DNA from: Cytophagales bacterium
GTDB lineage: Bacteria > Bacteroidota > Bacteroidia > Cytophagales > Spirosomataceae
Reading direction: 5' to 3'
DNA length: 64,000 bases
NCBI GenBank assembly: GCA_013298125.1
Contig: JAAFJP010000002.1
Span: forward strand, 209,619-273,618
Shown here piece by piece: positions 31,901 through 38,990 of this stretch (positions are counted from its first letter, which is position 1; every line of letters begins with the position of its first letter). The position numbers were made by a program, and so were the translations under genes. A model generated the notes under the pieces. The model was not told the DNA's origin, did not search any database, and was given only the letters and a program-made list of their open reading frames with translations.

Positions 31901-33194
31901 CAAATCTGAAAAAGTAACTTATAAGACCTTGGGTAAACCTCAAAAGCACGTGGTTACGATGTCACGTAATTTCTCGGTATTAAGTTTGAAGGCTTATGAT
32001 GCCAACGATAATCGACCCATCAGAGAAGTGTTTTTTAGTTTGGTGGATGCCATGAACAACAAACCCGTAGCGGCAATGATTACGATGCCCAACGGAGAAT
32101 GTAGTGCCGACTTGAAGCCTGGCAGAGAGTATTTGATTAAAGCAAAATTAGCGGGTTATGATGATTATGAGAGTCGTTTTACTGCCAGTATTGATGATGT
32201 GAGTAAGAACATAAAAATGCGAACATTGAGAAAGTATAACCTCTCTTTGTACGCCATTGATGCTCGTAAGAAAAATAAGATTTACGCCAATTTCAAGGTC
32301 TATGATACCAGCAAAGAGATAATTGCCGCTGGAAGAACGGATGGTTTACATGACCAAATGCCCGTAACTTTAACTGAAAAAACTAACTATACCATCGAAA
32401 TCACGGCGGCGGGTTATAAACCCTACGAAGGTAAAATCATGCCTGACAGTACAATGAAAGGAGAATCCTCTCACATTCCCGCATGGCTTATGAAGGATGA
32501 TAGTAAGTTTACGTTTAGGGTTTTGGATGCACAGACTCGTAAGATTGTAGATAAATGTACAGTCAAATTAACGGATGTAAAATCAAGTCAGGAATTAGTT
32601 TTGACAAAAAATGGGGATGAATTTTCGGCTGAATTAAGTCCAGTGGCGAGTTATATGCTTGAAGTTGAGGCACAAGGTTATGCAAAATATATCAACCGAA
32701 TTGAGCCAAATTCAGACCGTAAGAAAGATGTATCGTTAATCAAAACCAAAGAACCCGTTGTAGCAAGACAATCAACTTTGTCAGCAAGCACGGCTAATCC
32801 GAAGGAAAAATTACCAACTGCCGCAGGGAAAAGTTTTGATAAGATTGAAAAAGGAAAAGCTATCGTGTTGAATAATGTTTACTTTGAACAGAGTAGCTTT
32901 ATTATGCAAAAGGAATCTTATCCAGAATTAGATAAGGTTGTGTCGATGCTGAAATCTAACCCACAAACTAAAATTGAGATTGGCGGACATACTGATAATA
33001 TAGGAGACAATCGCTTGAACTTAGCATTATCAGAAAACCGTGCAAAAGTGATTTTGAACTATCTCGTGAGTAAAGGAATTGACGAAGACCGTCTTTTGTA
33101 TAAAGGCTACGGAGGCTCAAAACCCGTTGCTCCTAATGATACAGAGGATAATAAAAAGAAAAATCGTCGTGTAGAGATTGTTGGGATTCAGTAG
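28965..33194 (+). CDS. Large envelope protein: PD40 propeller, 11 tandem beta domains, OmpA domain
   Basis: 1409 residues from the ATG at 28965 (MKNNTTTIKKLILF, signal peptide ending SAFAQ); the frame runs ten codons further only to a TTG. Residues ~35-290 are WD40-like PD40 repeats (SADGRTLIFESDRQGDW, LSYDGNLLFFSANGKDS, LSADGKFLYFAR, MPDGKTLMFSSIRKDGQGN). Residues ~295-1270 hold 11 copies of an 80-90-residue beta-sandwich resembling carboxypeptidase-regulatory/PEGA domains, each beginning like F.V.AYDA.TN.PI.A and ending in a short strand plus basic link. The C-terminal ~115 residues are an OmpA peptidoglycan-binding domain (LNNVYFEQSSFIM, IGGHTDNIGDNRLNLALSENRA, NRRVEIVG). Such proteins span from outer membrane surface to cell wall; similar PD40-OmpA proteins occur with gliding and type IX secretion genes, though none are adjacent here. 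Confidence 0.88.
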   Translation: MKNNTTTIKKLILFSSILYFGVNSAFAQNDKALPAPINTTKFTEYAPSVSADGRTLIFESDRQGDWKLFESHRNGKNWSVPTAIPKITTTFFEKAPLGGPCLSYDGNLLFFSANGKDSDGHEDIYYSVREKTGWSAPMNLGSPINTVNYEGYPSLSADGKFLYFARAKYTFGDKKDAQQRCYQIMRSEKGADGKWQAATELPSPINLICEKAPRIMPDGKTLMFSSIRKDGQGNFDIYKCELQPNGTWTEAVALDFLNTSGPDQFIAVPSCGDVMYYVQDGDIYTANIPMNAVSTIQGYVTDSTTNTALPAKISVSEVSNPNKVIAEFESSGLDGRFSAVLKPNGKYCFEISEAGFYKKKVVIDLSEKKDCETVEQDFRLMPLGGKSENREKETFKLSFLAIDSQTNLTIPASFEATEVTTGQSIALQYNPNTLQNQGSFRLKEDYSIEASMKGYKNSSLSLRVDDRSELLPVSIIKLDPISSNFTVKAYDGGSNELLKDTKVTITEIATSQVAEVKANPETGECGTNLLPGKQYKIVVSSDFCEDNEQTITKTDDLKDISVKLIPKKISTANFTALNGETGEPISGEFTVTSEKTGKIFKGSMKAKETFSVKLAQNDNLKLEVVSDGFATARTLIEITDLVLGDRHDYEVKLVIDRYPLTIKVLDAETQKPIKEAVVKIADLKTSEVKQATKNKTNDFTANLKRSGFYEINIKAEDYVESKEKITKAPEGGAVNFMLLKKKRLPVNFAIFDVATNKPLKATFSVKLEKEQKTFSFKDESDGTVKVAEREVFTVETSADGYKPKQSTFNMADFGADKKYVFDVRLEKAMFVLNIKTTNKVTNEAVSIADYKITDLTVKTNKTDVVKLPTGDATVSLTPENKYHLEIVAEGFEKFEQDFTKLSKNELICALVPKPKESALVFSAVDSTSGRVLEATFKVTPSKTAQMVQGRTYESTPEYKLALNEEDNFNVETFVKGYYIKSEKVTYKTLGKPQKHVVTMSRNFSVLSLKAYDANDNRPIREVFFSLVDAMNNKPVAAMITMPNGECSADLKPGREYLIKAKLAGYDDYESRFTASIDDVSKNIKMRTLRKYNLSLYAIDARKKNKIYANFKVYDTSKEIIAAGRTDGLHDQMPVTLTEKTNYTIEITAAGYKPYEGKIMPDSTMKGESSHIPAWLMKDDSKFTFRVLDAQTRKIVDKCTVKLTDVKSSQELVLTKNGDEFSAELSPVASYMLEVEAQGYAKYINRIEPNSDRKKDVSLIKTKEPVVARQSTLSASTANPKEKLPTAAGKSFDKIEKGKAIVLNNVYFEQSSFIMQKESYPELDKVVSMLKSNPQTKIEIGGHTDNIGDNRLNLALSENRAKVILNYLVSKGIDEDRLLYKGYGGSKPVAPNDTEDNKKKNRRVEIVGIQ

Positions 33195-33207
33195 TATTGA
33201 ATTAATG

Positions 33208-33309
33208 GGACACGGATGACACAGATTCTACGAAGCACAGATTTTCACAGATTTTGATTCTGTAATCTGTGAAAATCTGTGTTGCGAAGCATCTGTGTCA
33301 TCTGTGTCC
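33208..33309. repeat. Long near-perfect inverted repeat of the CACAGATT family
   Basis: About 46-bp arms (GGACACGGATGACACAGATT... and its inverse ...CATCTGTGTCATCTGTGTCC) with a short centre. Built of repeated (C)ACAGATT words, related to the ACACGGATT elements. No T-tract. It could form a ~100-nt hairpin in RNA between two plus-strand genes. Confidence 0.85.
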
Positions 33310-33362
33310 TAATTCCGCCGTTAATTAGGTAAACCATTTCAAAACCAAAAACCATATCCAAA

Positions 33363-34136
33363 ATGAAAAAGCAACTCATTATTTTATTCTTATTAATTAT
33401 GACCCATTTGACATCGAATGCACAATCGGGTGCAACCCAATCAGATGCCAACTCTCGCTTGTATGAACTACGAGTATATTACGCCTCAGAAGGTAAATTT
33501 CAAGATTTAATGACCCGTTTTCAGAATCACGCTCTCAAATATTTTTATAAGCACAATATGCGTTTAGAGGGTTTTTGGTTGCCTTTGGGAGAAAATAAAG
33601 AGAATAAATTGGTGTACCTCCTCTCCTACCCTTCACGTGAGGCAAGAGAGAAGTCTTGGGTTGAATTTACAAAAGATAAAGATTGGCAAATTGCTGTAAA
33701 AGCCAGTATTGCCAACGGAGAAATCATCGCAAAAGTTGAAAATACTTTTTTGAAAACAACTGATTTTTCACCCAACAATATGAAATCTGTGGGTGATAGA
33801 GTTTTTGAATTACGTACGTATAAAGCAACGCCTAATCATTTGCCCAATCTGTTATCTCGTTTCAGAGACCACACGGTCAAATTATTTGAGAATTACGGCA
33901 TGACCAATATCATCTACTGGACTCCAACTGACAAAGAACAAGGTTCGGAAGATATGTTGTATTATTTCTTGACTCACAAAACTAAGGATGCTGGTTTGGC
34001 TTCATTCAAATCATTCGGTGGAAGTGCAGAATGGCAAGCGGTCAGAAAAGCCTCAGAAGAAAAAGCGGGTGGTTCATTGACAACTTTTGTAAAATCTGAG
34101 TACATGATGCCAGCGGATTTTTCTCCTTTAAAATAA
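33363..34136 (+). CDS. Secreted protein with two NIPSNAP domains
   Basis: 257 residues with a signal peptide (ends TSNAQS). Two NIPSNAP (ferredoxin-like, dimeric alpha-beta barrel) domains: RLYELRVYYASEGKFQDLMTRF to the first W-rich segment, and VFELRTYKATPNHLPNLLSRF to IIYWTPTD. Domain two is about residues 143-245. NIPSNAP proteins have no established enzyme role in bacteria. Exported and stand-alone. Confidence 0.88.
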   Translation: MKKQLIILFLLIMTHLTSNAQSGATQSDANSRLYELRVYYASEGKFQDLMTRFQNHALKYFYKHNMRLEGFWLPLGENKENKLVYLLSYPSREAREKSWVEFTKDKDWQIAVKASIANGEIIAKVENTFLKTTDFSPNNMKSVGDRVFELRTYKATPNHLPNLLSRFRDHTVKLFENYGMTNIIYWTPTDKEQGSEDMLYYFLTHKTKDAGLASFKSFGGSAEWQAVRKASEEKAGGSLTTFVKSEYMMPADFSPLK

Positions 34137-34139
34137 TTA

Positions 34140-34225
34140 TTGAAGTTTGAGTTGTTGAATTGTTGGGCTATCGAAATTTATGCATCGACCCCTTTTCAAC
34201 AACTCAACAATTCAACAACTCAAAC
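34140..34225. repeat. Inverted repeat of the CAACAACTCAACAATTC family
   Basis: GTTTGAGTTGTTGAATTGTTG on the left and CAACAACTCAACAATTCAACAACTCAAAC on the right are inverses around ~35 bp. It reaches the SDR start and explains why the frame there appears to begin upstream. Confidence 0.75.
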
Positions 34226-34227
34226 CC

Positions 34228-34983
34228 ATGTCAAAACTCGCCCTCATCACAGGTGCTACATCAGGCATAGGCAAAGCAACTGCCGAAGCCTTTGCAGATT
34301 TAGGAATCAACCTTATCCTTTGTGGAAGACGCTTAGAGCGTCTTTATGAAATCCAACAAGATCTTTCTGAAAAAGTAAAAGTAAACATCCTGACCTTCGA
34401 TGTTCGCAATCGTGAAGAAATTGAAAAGGCACTTCACACGCTCCCCGAAGAATTACAAGCCATTGATATTTTGGTCAATAATGCTGGCAATGCCCACGGA
34501 CTCAGTGCTATTCAAGATGGAAATATTGATGATTGGGATGCCATGATGGATGGCAATGTGAAGGGACTCTTGTACGTTTCAAAAACAATTATGCCTTGGA
34601 TGATTGCTCGTCAGAAAGGGCATATCGTCAATATCAGTTCTATTGCAGGTAAAGCAACTTATCCCAACGGAAATGTTTACTGTGCTTCAAAAGCGGCAGT
34701 TGAAGCTCTTTCAGAAGGTATGCGTTTGGACTTGAACCCTCACGGAATCAAAGTAACTAACGTAGCCCCAGGAGCGGTAGAAACAGAATTTTCTTTGGTA
34801 CGTTTCAAAAATGATGAAAAAAGAGCTGAGGCAGTTTATAAAGGTTTCAAACCCTTAACCCCACAAGACGTTGCAGAAGCAATCGCTTTTACCGTCACTC
34901 GCCCAGCCCATGTAGTGATGGCAGACATCACGCTTTTTCCAATTGCCCAAGCGTCGGCGACGGTATTACGGAGAGACTCATAA
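34228..34983 (+). CDS. Short-chain dehydrogenase/reductase (YdfG-like)
   Basis: 251 residues from the ATG at 34228 (MSKLALITGATSGIG); the 16 codons upstream fall in a repeat arm. NAD(P) motif TGATSGIGKATAEAF, acid strand CGRRLERL suggesting NADP, NNAG motif VNNAGNAHG, catalytic Ser in VNISSIAGK and YxxxK in VYCASKAAVEAL. The C-terminus resembles YdfG-type (serine/3-hydroxy acid) dehydrogenases. Substrate not certain. Confidence 0.9.
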   Translation: MSKLALITGATSGIGKATAEAFADLGINLILCGRRLERLYEIQQDLSEKVKVNILTFDVRNREEIEKALHTLPEELQAIDILVNNAGNAHGLSAIQDGNIDDWDAMMDGNVKGLLYVSKTIMPWMIARQKGHIVNISSIAGKATYPNGNVYCASKAAVEALSEGMRLDLNPHGIKVTNVAPGAVETEFSLVRFKNDEKRAEAVYKGFKPLTPQDVAEAIAFTVTRPAHVVMADITLFPIAQASATVLRRDS

Positions 34984-35119
34984 AATAAAATCGTATGCAG
35001 GCATACTAAATTTATATGTATCTACATTGATTTTCATATTTCATCACTCCAAAAAGTATATTCGTCAAAAACTATTGAAATTAACTTGCATTTAACAGTT
35101 ATTTAATAGTAAAAAGCTA

Positions 35120-35127
35120 TATATTTG
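35120..35127 (+). promoter_or_regulatory. -7 box of the solitary small-RNA copy
   Basis: TATATTTG is a perfect TAnnTTTG -7 element 11 nt before CATAG. A -33 TTTG at the right distance is not present. Confidence 0.45.
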
Positions 35128-35137
35128 TTTCAATTTT

Positions 35138-35199
35138 CATAGTTAAATAGGTTTAGAGGTTAAACAGATAAGGGCGGGAGCATCTCCTGTCCTTATTTT
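35138..35199 (+). ncRNA. Solitary copy of the small-RNA unit
   Basis: Carries the same 5' segment as the array (CATAGTTAAATAGG, TTTAGAGGT) followed by an unrelated hairpin AAGGGCGGGAG / CTCCTGTCCTT (11 pairs, three G-U, CAT loop) and ATTTTTATTT. Thus the conserved leader and the hairpin-plus-T layout recur outside the array on the opposite strand. It sits between the SDR gene and the TonB receptor gene; the rest of 34984-35276 shows no gene. Confidence 0.65.
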
Positions 35200-35276
35200 T
35201 ATTTAGAATAACTCAAAAAAAATCTTCACAAATTGCTCTGTGAAGATTTTAAAAGAATACAATATTTAGTTCTTCT

Positions 35277-37718
35277 CTACCACTTAAAAGCCACCGTAAC
35301 CGAAGCCATACGTGGAGCAATTGGATTCACCGAATTATCATCATGAATATTATAACTCAATTCGTTCAAGAGATTTGAGACCTTCGCACGGATTGAAAAT
35401 TTCGTAAAATTATAGCCCGCACTTGCATCAATTTGGGTGTAAGCATTCACAGGAATTAATTTATAAACATCATTTTTAACCGTCAATCTTGTCGAACGTC
35501 CCGCTTGTCTTTCTCCAAAATACATGGCAGTCAAACCTATATTTAAACCTTTCAATTTAGTATTTGAGAAAGTATAATAAATGCTGGCGTTGGCGGTGTG
35601 GTTTGGATTATATCTCAACAAACTTCCTTCGATAAAAATATTACTTTTTGTATATCTCGTTTCGTTGTAAGAATATCCCGCCATCAATGAAAATCCTAAG
35701 AATGGCTTACTTTTAATGTCAATTTCTACCCCCTGAGCCGTTACTTCTCCCGCTAATTCTCTGATATTTGTATTGGTATTTCCGTTTGCTAAACTCGTCT
35801 GAGCCAAATTACTATTCACAATCTGGTAAGCTGTGATATTGGCAGAGAGCAAACCGTTGAATAATTCGTTTTTCATACCCACTTCAAACTGATTCAAGAA
35901 CGAAGGCGGCAAAGCATTTCCCGAAACATCCACACCCGTATTGACATTGAAAGAGTTTGCATAGCTCCCGAAAATAGACATCATTTTGGTAGGCTGATAA
36001 ATCAAACCAAAGCGTGGTGTAAATGCTCCGTCATAAGTTACCGTCTCGACGGTTTTATTAGTAGCAACCGTTAAAACGCTACTTTTTGTCTCCTGATAAC
36101 TGTAACGAAGCCCCGCCAAGAATTTTAATTTATCTGAAAAACTAACTAAATCTTGAACATATACCCCTCCCCTATTGATGGGTGCAGTCGTGATGGTATT
36201 CACTTTCAAAGTCGGAATATCTGTTCTTGAAACAAAGAGGTTTGGTTGATAAATATTCGTTGAATCATATTTCGTTAATGATACATAAGCCGTAGTTTGT
36301 GTATTGTATTGGTCAAAATCTGTTCCTACCAAGACATTATGCCCAATGTTTCCAGTTTTGAACTGACCCGTTAAATCAACTTGTCCCATCAAATATTTTT
36401 CCTCAACTTGCGAGCGTTGCACACCACGAATCCATTTGCCATTAGTAGCAATAGCATTGGTATTATTCGGACGAAGATTTGAGAATAAATCGTTCTCAAA
36501 AGCACGATACGCTCCCATAGTGGTTAATTTCCAAGCATTATTAAATTGATGTGTGATAGTGATATTCGCAGATTTTTGAGCAATGTCATAGTACGACCAA
36601 GCTACGCCAATGTTACGCTCACGAGGTACGTCCGCAATTTCGTAATTGACAGCACCCGTTCCGAAATCGGCAGTACGACGGTCTTTCATGTAGTCTCCTT
36701 CCAAGATAATCTCCGTTTTTTCGCTCAATTTGAACAACAAAGAAGGATTCACATAAACACGCTCGGAATTCACGCCCTCACGAAAACTATTGCCTTTTTC
36801 ATACGTTCCGTTGATGCGGTACGCTACTTTTTTACTACCCAAAATTCCACCGTATAAATCCAACGTAGGTTTATAGAAATCAAAACTACCCGCTCTCATC
36901 GATACCGAACCGCCCGATTCAAATTTTGGCTTTTTCGTAACTAAATTCAAAATTCCACCTGCCGCTACGTTTCCAAACAAGATGGCAGAGCTTCCTTTCA
37001 TAATTTCTACTCTTTCTACCGAAGACATTTCAGGAATTGTACCGTTAAAATATCTTGCTCCGTTTTTGAAAGTGTTTGAGCTACCAAAAGAAAATCCACG
37101 TCCCGCAATTTCCTCCTGATAACCTCCTGTATTTCCCATGATATAAACCCCGTTAGCATTCATCAAGGCATCACTCAAACGCAACACTTGCTGACGTTCT
37201 AAAACGGTACGGTCAATCGTGGCAACGGCTTGTGGCAAATCCATTGGTTTGATAGCTATTTTGCCAATCGTCACCGTTCTTTCATTGGCAGATTGCACAC
37301 CCGAAACGGTTACTTCCGAAAGTTCGTTAGTGGCTTCAACCATCTGAAAATCAACGCTATAAACATTTTTATCAGTAACTTCAATCGTCTTTTCCTGGGT
37401 TTTCAATCCCACAAATTTCACAATGAGCGTATAAGTACCCGCTTTGATATTTTTGAGTAAAAATTCTCCATCCTCATTCGAGACAGTTCCGTATTTTGAA
37501 TCCTTCAAAGTGATATTTACAAACTGTAAACCTTCACCGTCTTTATTGGTAATTTTCCCTTTAATGCTTCCACCCTGTGCGTTATCATCAGTAGAAAAAG
37601 AAGTATTTTGCGTAGTATTTACAACATTATTCAACCCAATATTTTGAGCATTTGAAGTAAAATCAAACGCTACTATTGCCACGAATAATAAACAGATAAT
37701 TTGGGTAAACTTTTTCAT
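35277..37718 (-). CDS. TonB-dependent siderophore receptor
   Basis: 813 residues; signal peptide ends TSNAQ. Residues ~48-135 are a carboxypeptidase-like regulatory domain (IKGKITNKDGEGLQFVNITLKDSKYGTVSNEDGEFLL). The plug domain follows (QAVATIDRTVLERQ, AGRGFSFGSS, VERVEIMKGSSAILFGNVAAGGILNLVTKKP), then the 22-strand barrel ending NPIAPRMASVTVAFKW with a terminal aromatic. The plug pattern (PQAVATID, GRGF, GGILNLVTKKP) is of the FhuA/FecA siderophore class, so ferric-siderophore uptake is likely. Ligand unknown. Expression is probably iron-controlled: three operator-like sites overlie its promoter. ExbB/ExbD lie far away at 61.6 kb. Confidence 0.92.
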   Translation of the reverse strand: MKKFTQIICLLFVAIVAFDFTSNAQNIGLNNVVNTTQNTSFSTDDNAQGGSIKGKITNKDGEGLQFVNITLKDSKYGTVSNEDGEFLLKNIKAGTYTLIVKFVGLKTQEKTIEVTDKNVYSVDFQMVEATNELSEVTVSGVQSANERTVTIGKIAIKPMDLPQAVATIDRTVLERQQVLRLSDALMNANGVYIMGNTGGYQEEIAGRGFSFGSSNTFKNGARYFNGTIPEMSSVERVEIMKGSSAILFGNVAAGGILNLVTKKPKFESGGSVSMRAGSFDFYKPTLDLYGGILGSKKVAYRINGTYEKGNSFREGVNSERVYVNPSLLFKLSEKTEIILEGDYMKDRRTADFGTGAVNYEIADVPRERNIGVAWSYYDIAQKSANITITHQFNNAWKLTTMGAYRAFENDLFSNLRPNNTNAIATNGKWIRGVQRSQVEEKYLMGQVDLTGQFKTGNIGHNVLVGTDFDQYNTQTTAYVSLTKYDSTNIYQPNLFVSRTDIPTLKVNTITTAPINRGGVYVQDLVSFSDKLKFLAGLRYSYQETKSSVLTVATNKTVETVTYDGAFTPRFGLIYQPTKMMSIFGSYANSFNVNTGVDVSGNALPPSFLNQFEVGMKNELFNGLLSANITAYQIVNSNLAQTSLANGNTNTNIRELAGEVTAQGVEIDIKSKPFLGFSLMAGYSYNETRYTKSNIFIEGSLLRYNPNHTANASIYYTFSNTKLKGLNIGLTAMYFGERQAGRSTRLTVKNDVYKLIPVNAYTQIDASAGYNFTKFSIRAKVSNLLNELSYNIHDDNSVNPIAPRMASVTVAFKW

Positions 37719-37725
37719 TGTATTT

Positions 37726-37748
37726 TTATTTGGATTACTTCTAAATAA
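37726..37748 (-). promoter_or_regulatory. Operator-like site 1 upstream of the TonB receptor
   Basis: TTATTTGGA-TTACT-TCTAAATAA: a 9-5-9 inverted repeat with one mismatch, just downstream of the -7 box. Same form as sites 2 and 3 and the SUF site at 52635. Confidence 0.6.
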
Positions 37749-37752
37749 TAGA

Positions 37753-37784
37753 CAAAACTAATCCTTATTTAGACTTGATACAAA
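37753..37784 (-). promoter_or_regulatory. Promoter of the TonB receptor
   Basis: Minus strand TTTG (37781-37784), 20-bp spacer, TAGTTTTG (37753-37760), matching TAnnTTTG exactly. Operator-like site 2 lies over the spacer. Confidence 0.75.
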
Positions 37785-37787
37785 TAA
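37765..37787 (-). promoter_or_regulatory. Operator-like site 2
   Basis: TTATTTAGA-CTTGA-TACAAATAA, two mismatches from a perfect 9-5-9 repeat. It lies between the -33 and -7 elements. Confidence 0.5.
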
Positions 37788-37797
37788 ATACGAAAGT

Positions 37798-37820
37798 TTA
37801 TTTAGATTGGTTTTAAATAA
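37798..37820 (-). promoter_or_regulatory. Operator-like site 3
   Basis: TTATTTAGA-TTGGT-TTTAAATAA, one mismatch, upstream of the -33 element. The flanks extend the symmetry by one base (GTTTATTTA/TAAATAAAC). Confidence 0.5.
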
Positions 37821-37914
37821 ACTTTTAAAAATGCTATTTTTTGTGGGAAATGTGAAGGATGTAGTTAATTTGGAAGAAATCTGATTTCTGAAATCGTTGA
37901 ATAAAGTCAAAACC

Positions 37915-38388
37915 ATGACCCCAGAAAACCCCTACTCCATCCGAAAACTAAAAGAAACCGAAGAAGCCCCTTATCAATTACTTCTCCTTGCCGATGAAAC
38001 AAAAGAAGCAATTGATAAATATATTTTCGATTCTGAAATATTTGTTTTGGAAGAAAATAATCAACTAATTGCCCTCTATGCTCTCAAAGCTATCAATTTA
38101 ACCCAGATAGAGATTAAAAATATTGCCGTACAAACTGATTTTCAAGGAAAAGGGATTGGCTCATTTTTATTGAAAGATGCTTTTGAAAGGGCGAAAGAAT
38201 TAGGTTTTCAATCTTTGCTCATTGGTACTGGTGATGCGTCATTGAAGCAATTAGCATTGTATCAAAGAGTGGGATTTAAGAAACATGACGTGATTAAGGA
38301 TTTCTTTATTGACAATTATCCAGAGCCAATTTTTGAAAACGGAATTCAATTGAAGGATATGATTGTGTTGGAGAAAAAGATAAACTAA
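37915..38388 (+). CDS. GNAT-family N-acetyltransferase
   Basis: 157 residues from the ATG at 37915; the frame opens 18 bases earlier only at a TTG. The GNAT core is IEIKNIAVQTDFQGKGIGSFLLKDAFERA, with the Q-x-x-G-x-G/A acetyl-CoA loop QGKGIG, followed by LYQRVGFKKHDV. Substrate unknown. Cytoplasmic. Followed after 7 bp by a gene for a GyrI-like protein, so the two are likely co-transcribed. Confidence 0.88.
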   Translation: MTPENPYSIRKLKETEEAPYQLLLLADETKEAIDKYIFDSEIFVLEENNQLIALYALKAINLTQIEIKNIAVQTDFQGKGIGSFLLKDAFERAKELGFQSLLIGTGDASLKQLALYQRVGFKKHDVIKDFFIDNYPEPIFENGIQLKDMIVLEKKIN

Positions 38389-38395
38389 ATGTAAA

Positions 38396-38878
38396 ATGTA
38401 TCTCAGAACAGAAACAATCCCCGCAAAAAAACTAATCGGGAAGCATATAAAAACTTCATTTGCAAACGACAAAACCGTGGAGTTATGGCGTAGTTTTATG
38501 CCAAGGCGAAAAGAGATTTTGAATAATTTATCCACAGATTTGCTCTCTTTGCAGGCTTATGATAAATCTTTCTTCGAGAATTTTAATCCCCAAACTGAGT
38601 TTGAAAAATGGGCTTTGGTAGAAGTATCTGATTTTGATAATATTCCTGAAAGCATGGAGACTTTTACTCTACCAGAGGGTCTGTACGCAATTTTCCTACA
38701 TAAAAATGCCACAAGTACACCCGAAAAAACGTTTAGCTATATCTACGGAACGTGGATTCCTAATTCTGAATACGAATTAGACGACAGACCACATTTTGAG
38801 GTTTTGGGGGAGAAATATAAAAATAATGATGTGAGTTCGGAAGAGGAGATTTGGATTCCTGTGCGGGTGAGAGTGTGA
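38396..38878 (+). CDS. GyrI-like (AraC effector-binding-domain) protein
   Basis: 160 residues. The pattern is that of single-domain GyrI/SOUL-type ligand-binding proteins: RTETIPAKKLIGKHIKTSF at the start, WRSFMPRRKEI, then FTLPEGLYAIFLHKNATS and FSYIYGTWIPNSEYELDDRPHFEVLGE with the conserved HFE segment, and the acidic E-E-I-W-I-P-V end. Such domains bind small hydrophobic or cationic ligands. No DNA-binding domain, so not a regulator by itself. Confidence 0.85.
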   Translation: MYLRTETIPAKKLIGKHIKTSFANDKTVELWRSFMPRRKEILNNLSTDLLSLQAYDKSFFENFNPQTEFEKWALVEVSDFDNIPESMETFTLPEGLYAIFLHKNATSTPEKTFSYIYGTWIPNSEYELDDRPHFEVLGEKYKNNDVSSEEEIWIPVRVRV

Positions 38879-38887
38879 TTTTTAAAC

Positions 38888-38927
38888 TAAAAAACCTGCA
38901 AGAAATGAATTCTTGCAGGTTTTTTTG
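38888..38927 (+). terminator. Terminator after the GyrI-like gene
   Basis: CCTGCAAGAA / TTCTTGCAGG stem and seven T. It shares the CCTGCAAG/CTTGCAGG stem with the terminator at 2525. Confidence 0.88.
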
Positions 38928-38936
38928 TATCATAGA

Positions 38937-38982
38937 TTTCTAACCTGTCTATGGAGTCCGATAAACAGGTTAGAAACCTGTT
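38937..38982. repeat. Inverted repeat of the AGGTTTCTAACCTG family
   Basis: TTTCTAACCTGT and ACAGGTTAGAAA arms around a short centre; CAGGTT-TCT-AACCTG is itself palindromic. A second copy is at 58783-58861. Confidence 0.75.
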
Positions 38983-38990
38983 ATACTAAA

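Noticed and set aside
33245..33451. 68-codon minus-strand ORF
   Set aside because: Runs through an inverted repeat and the start of the NIPSNAP gene; no family features.
35199..35221. Fourth iron-box-like operator (TTATTTAGA-ATAAC-TCAAAAAAA)
   Set aside because: Only the left half-site is good, and it lies after a terminator, not at a promoter.
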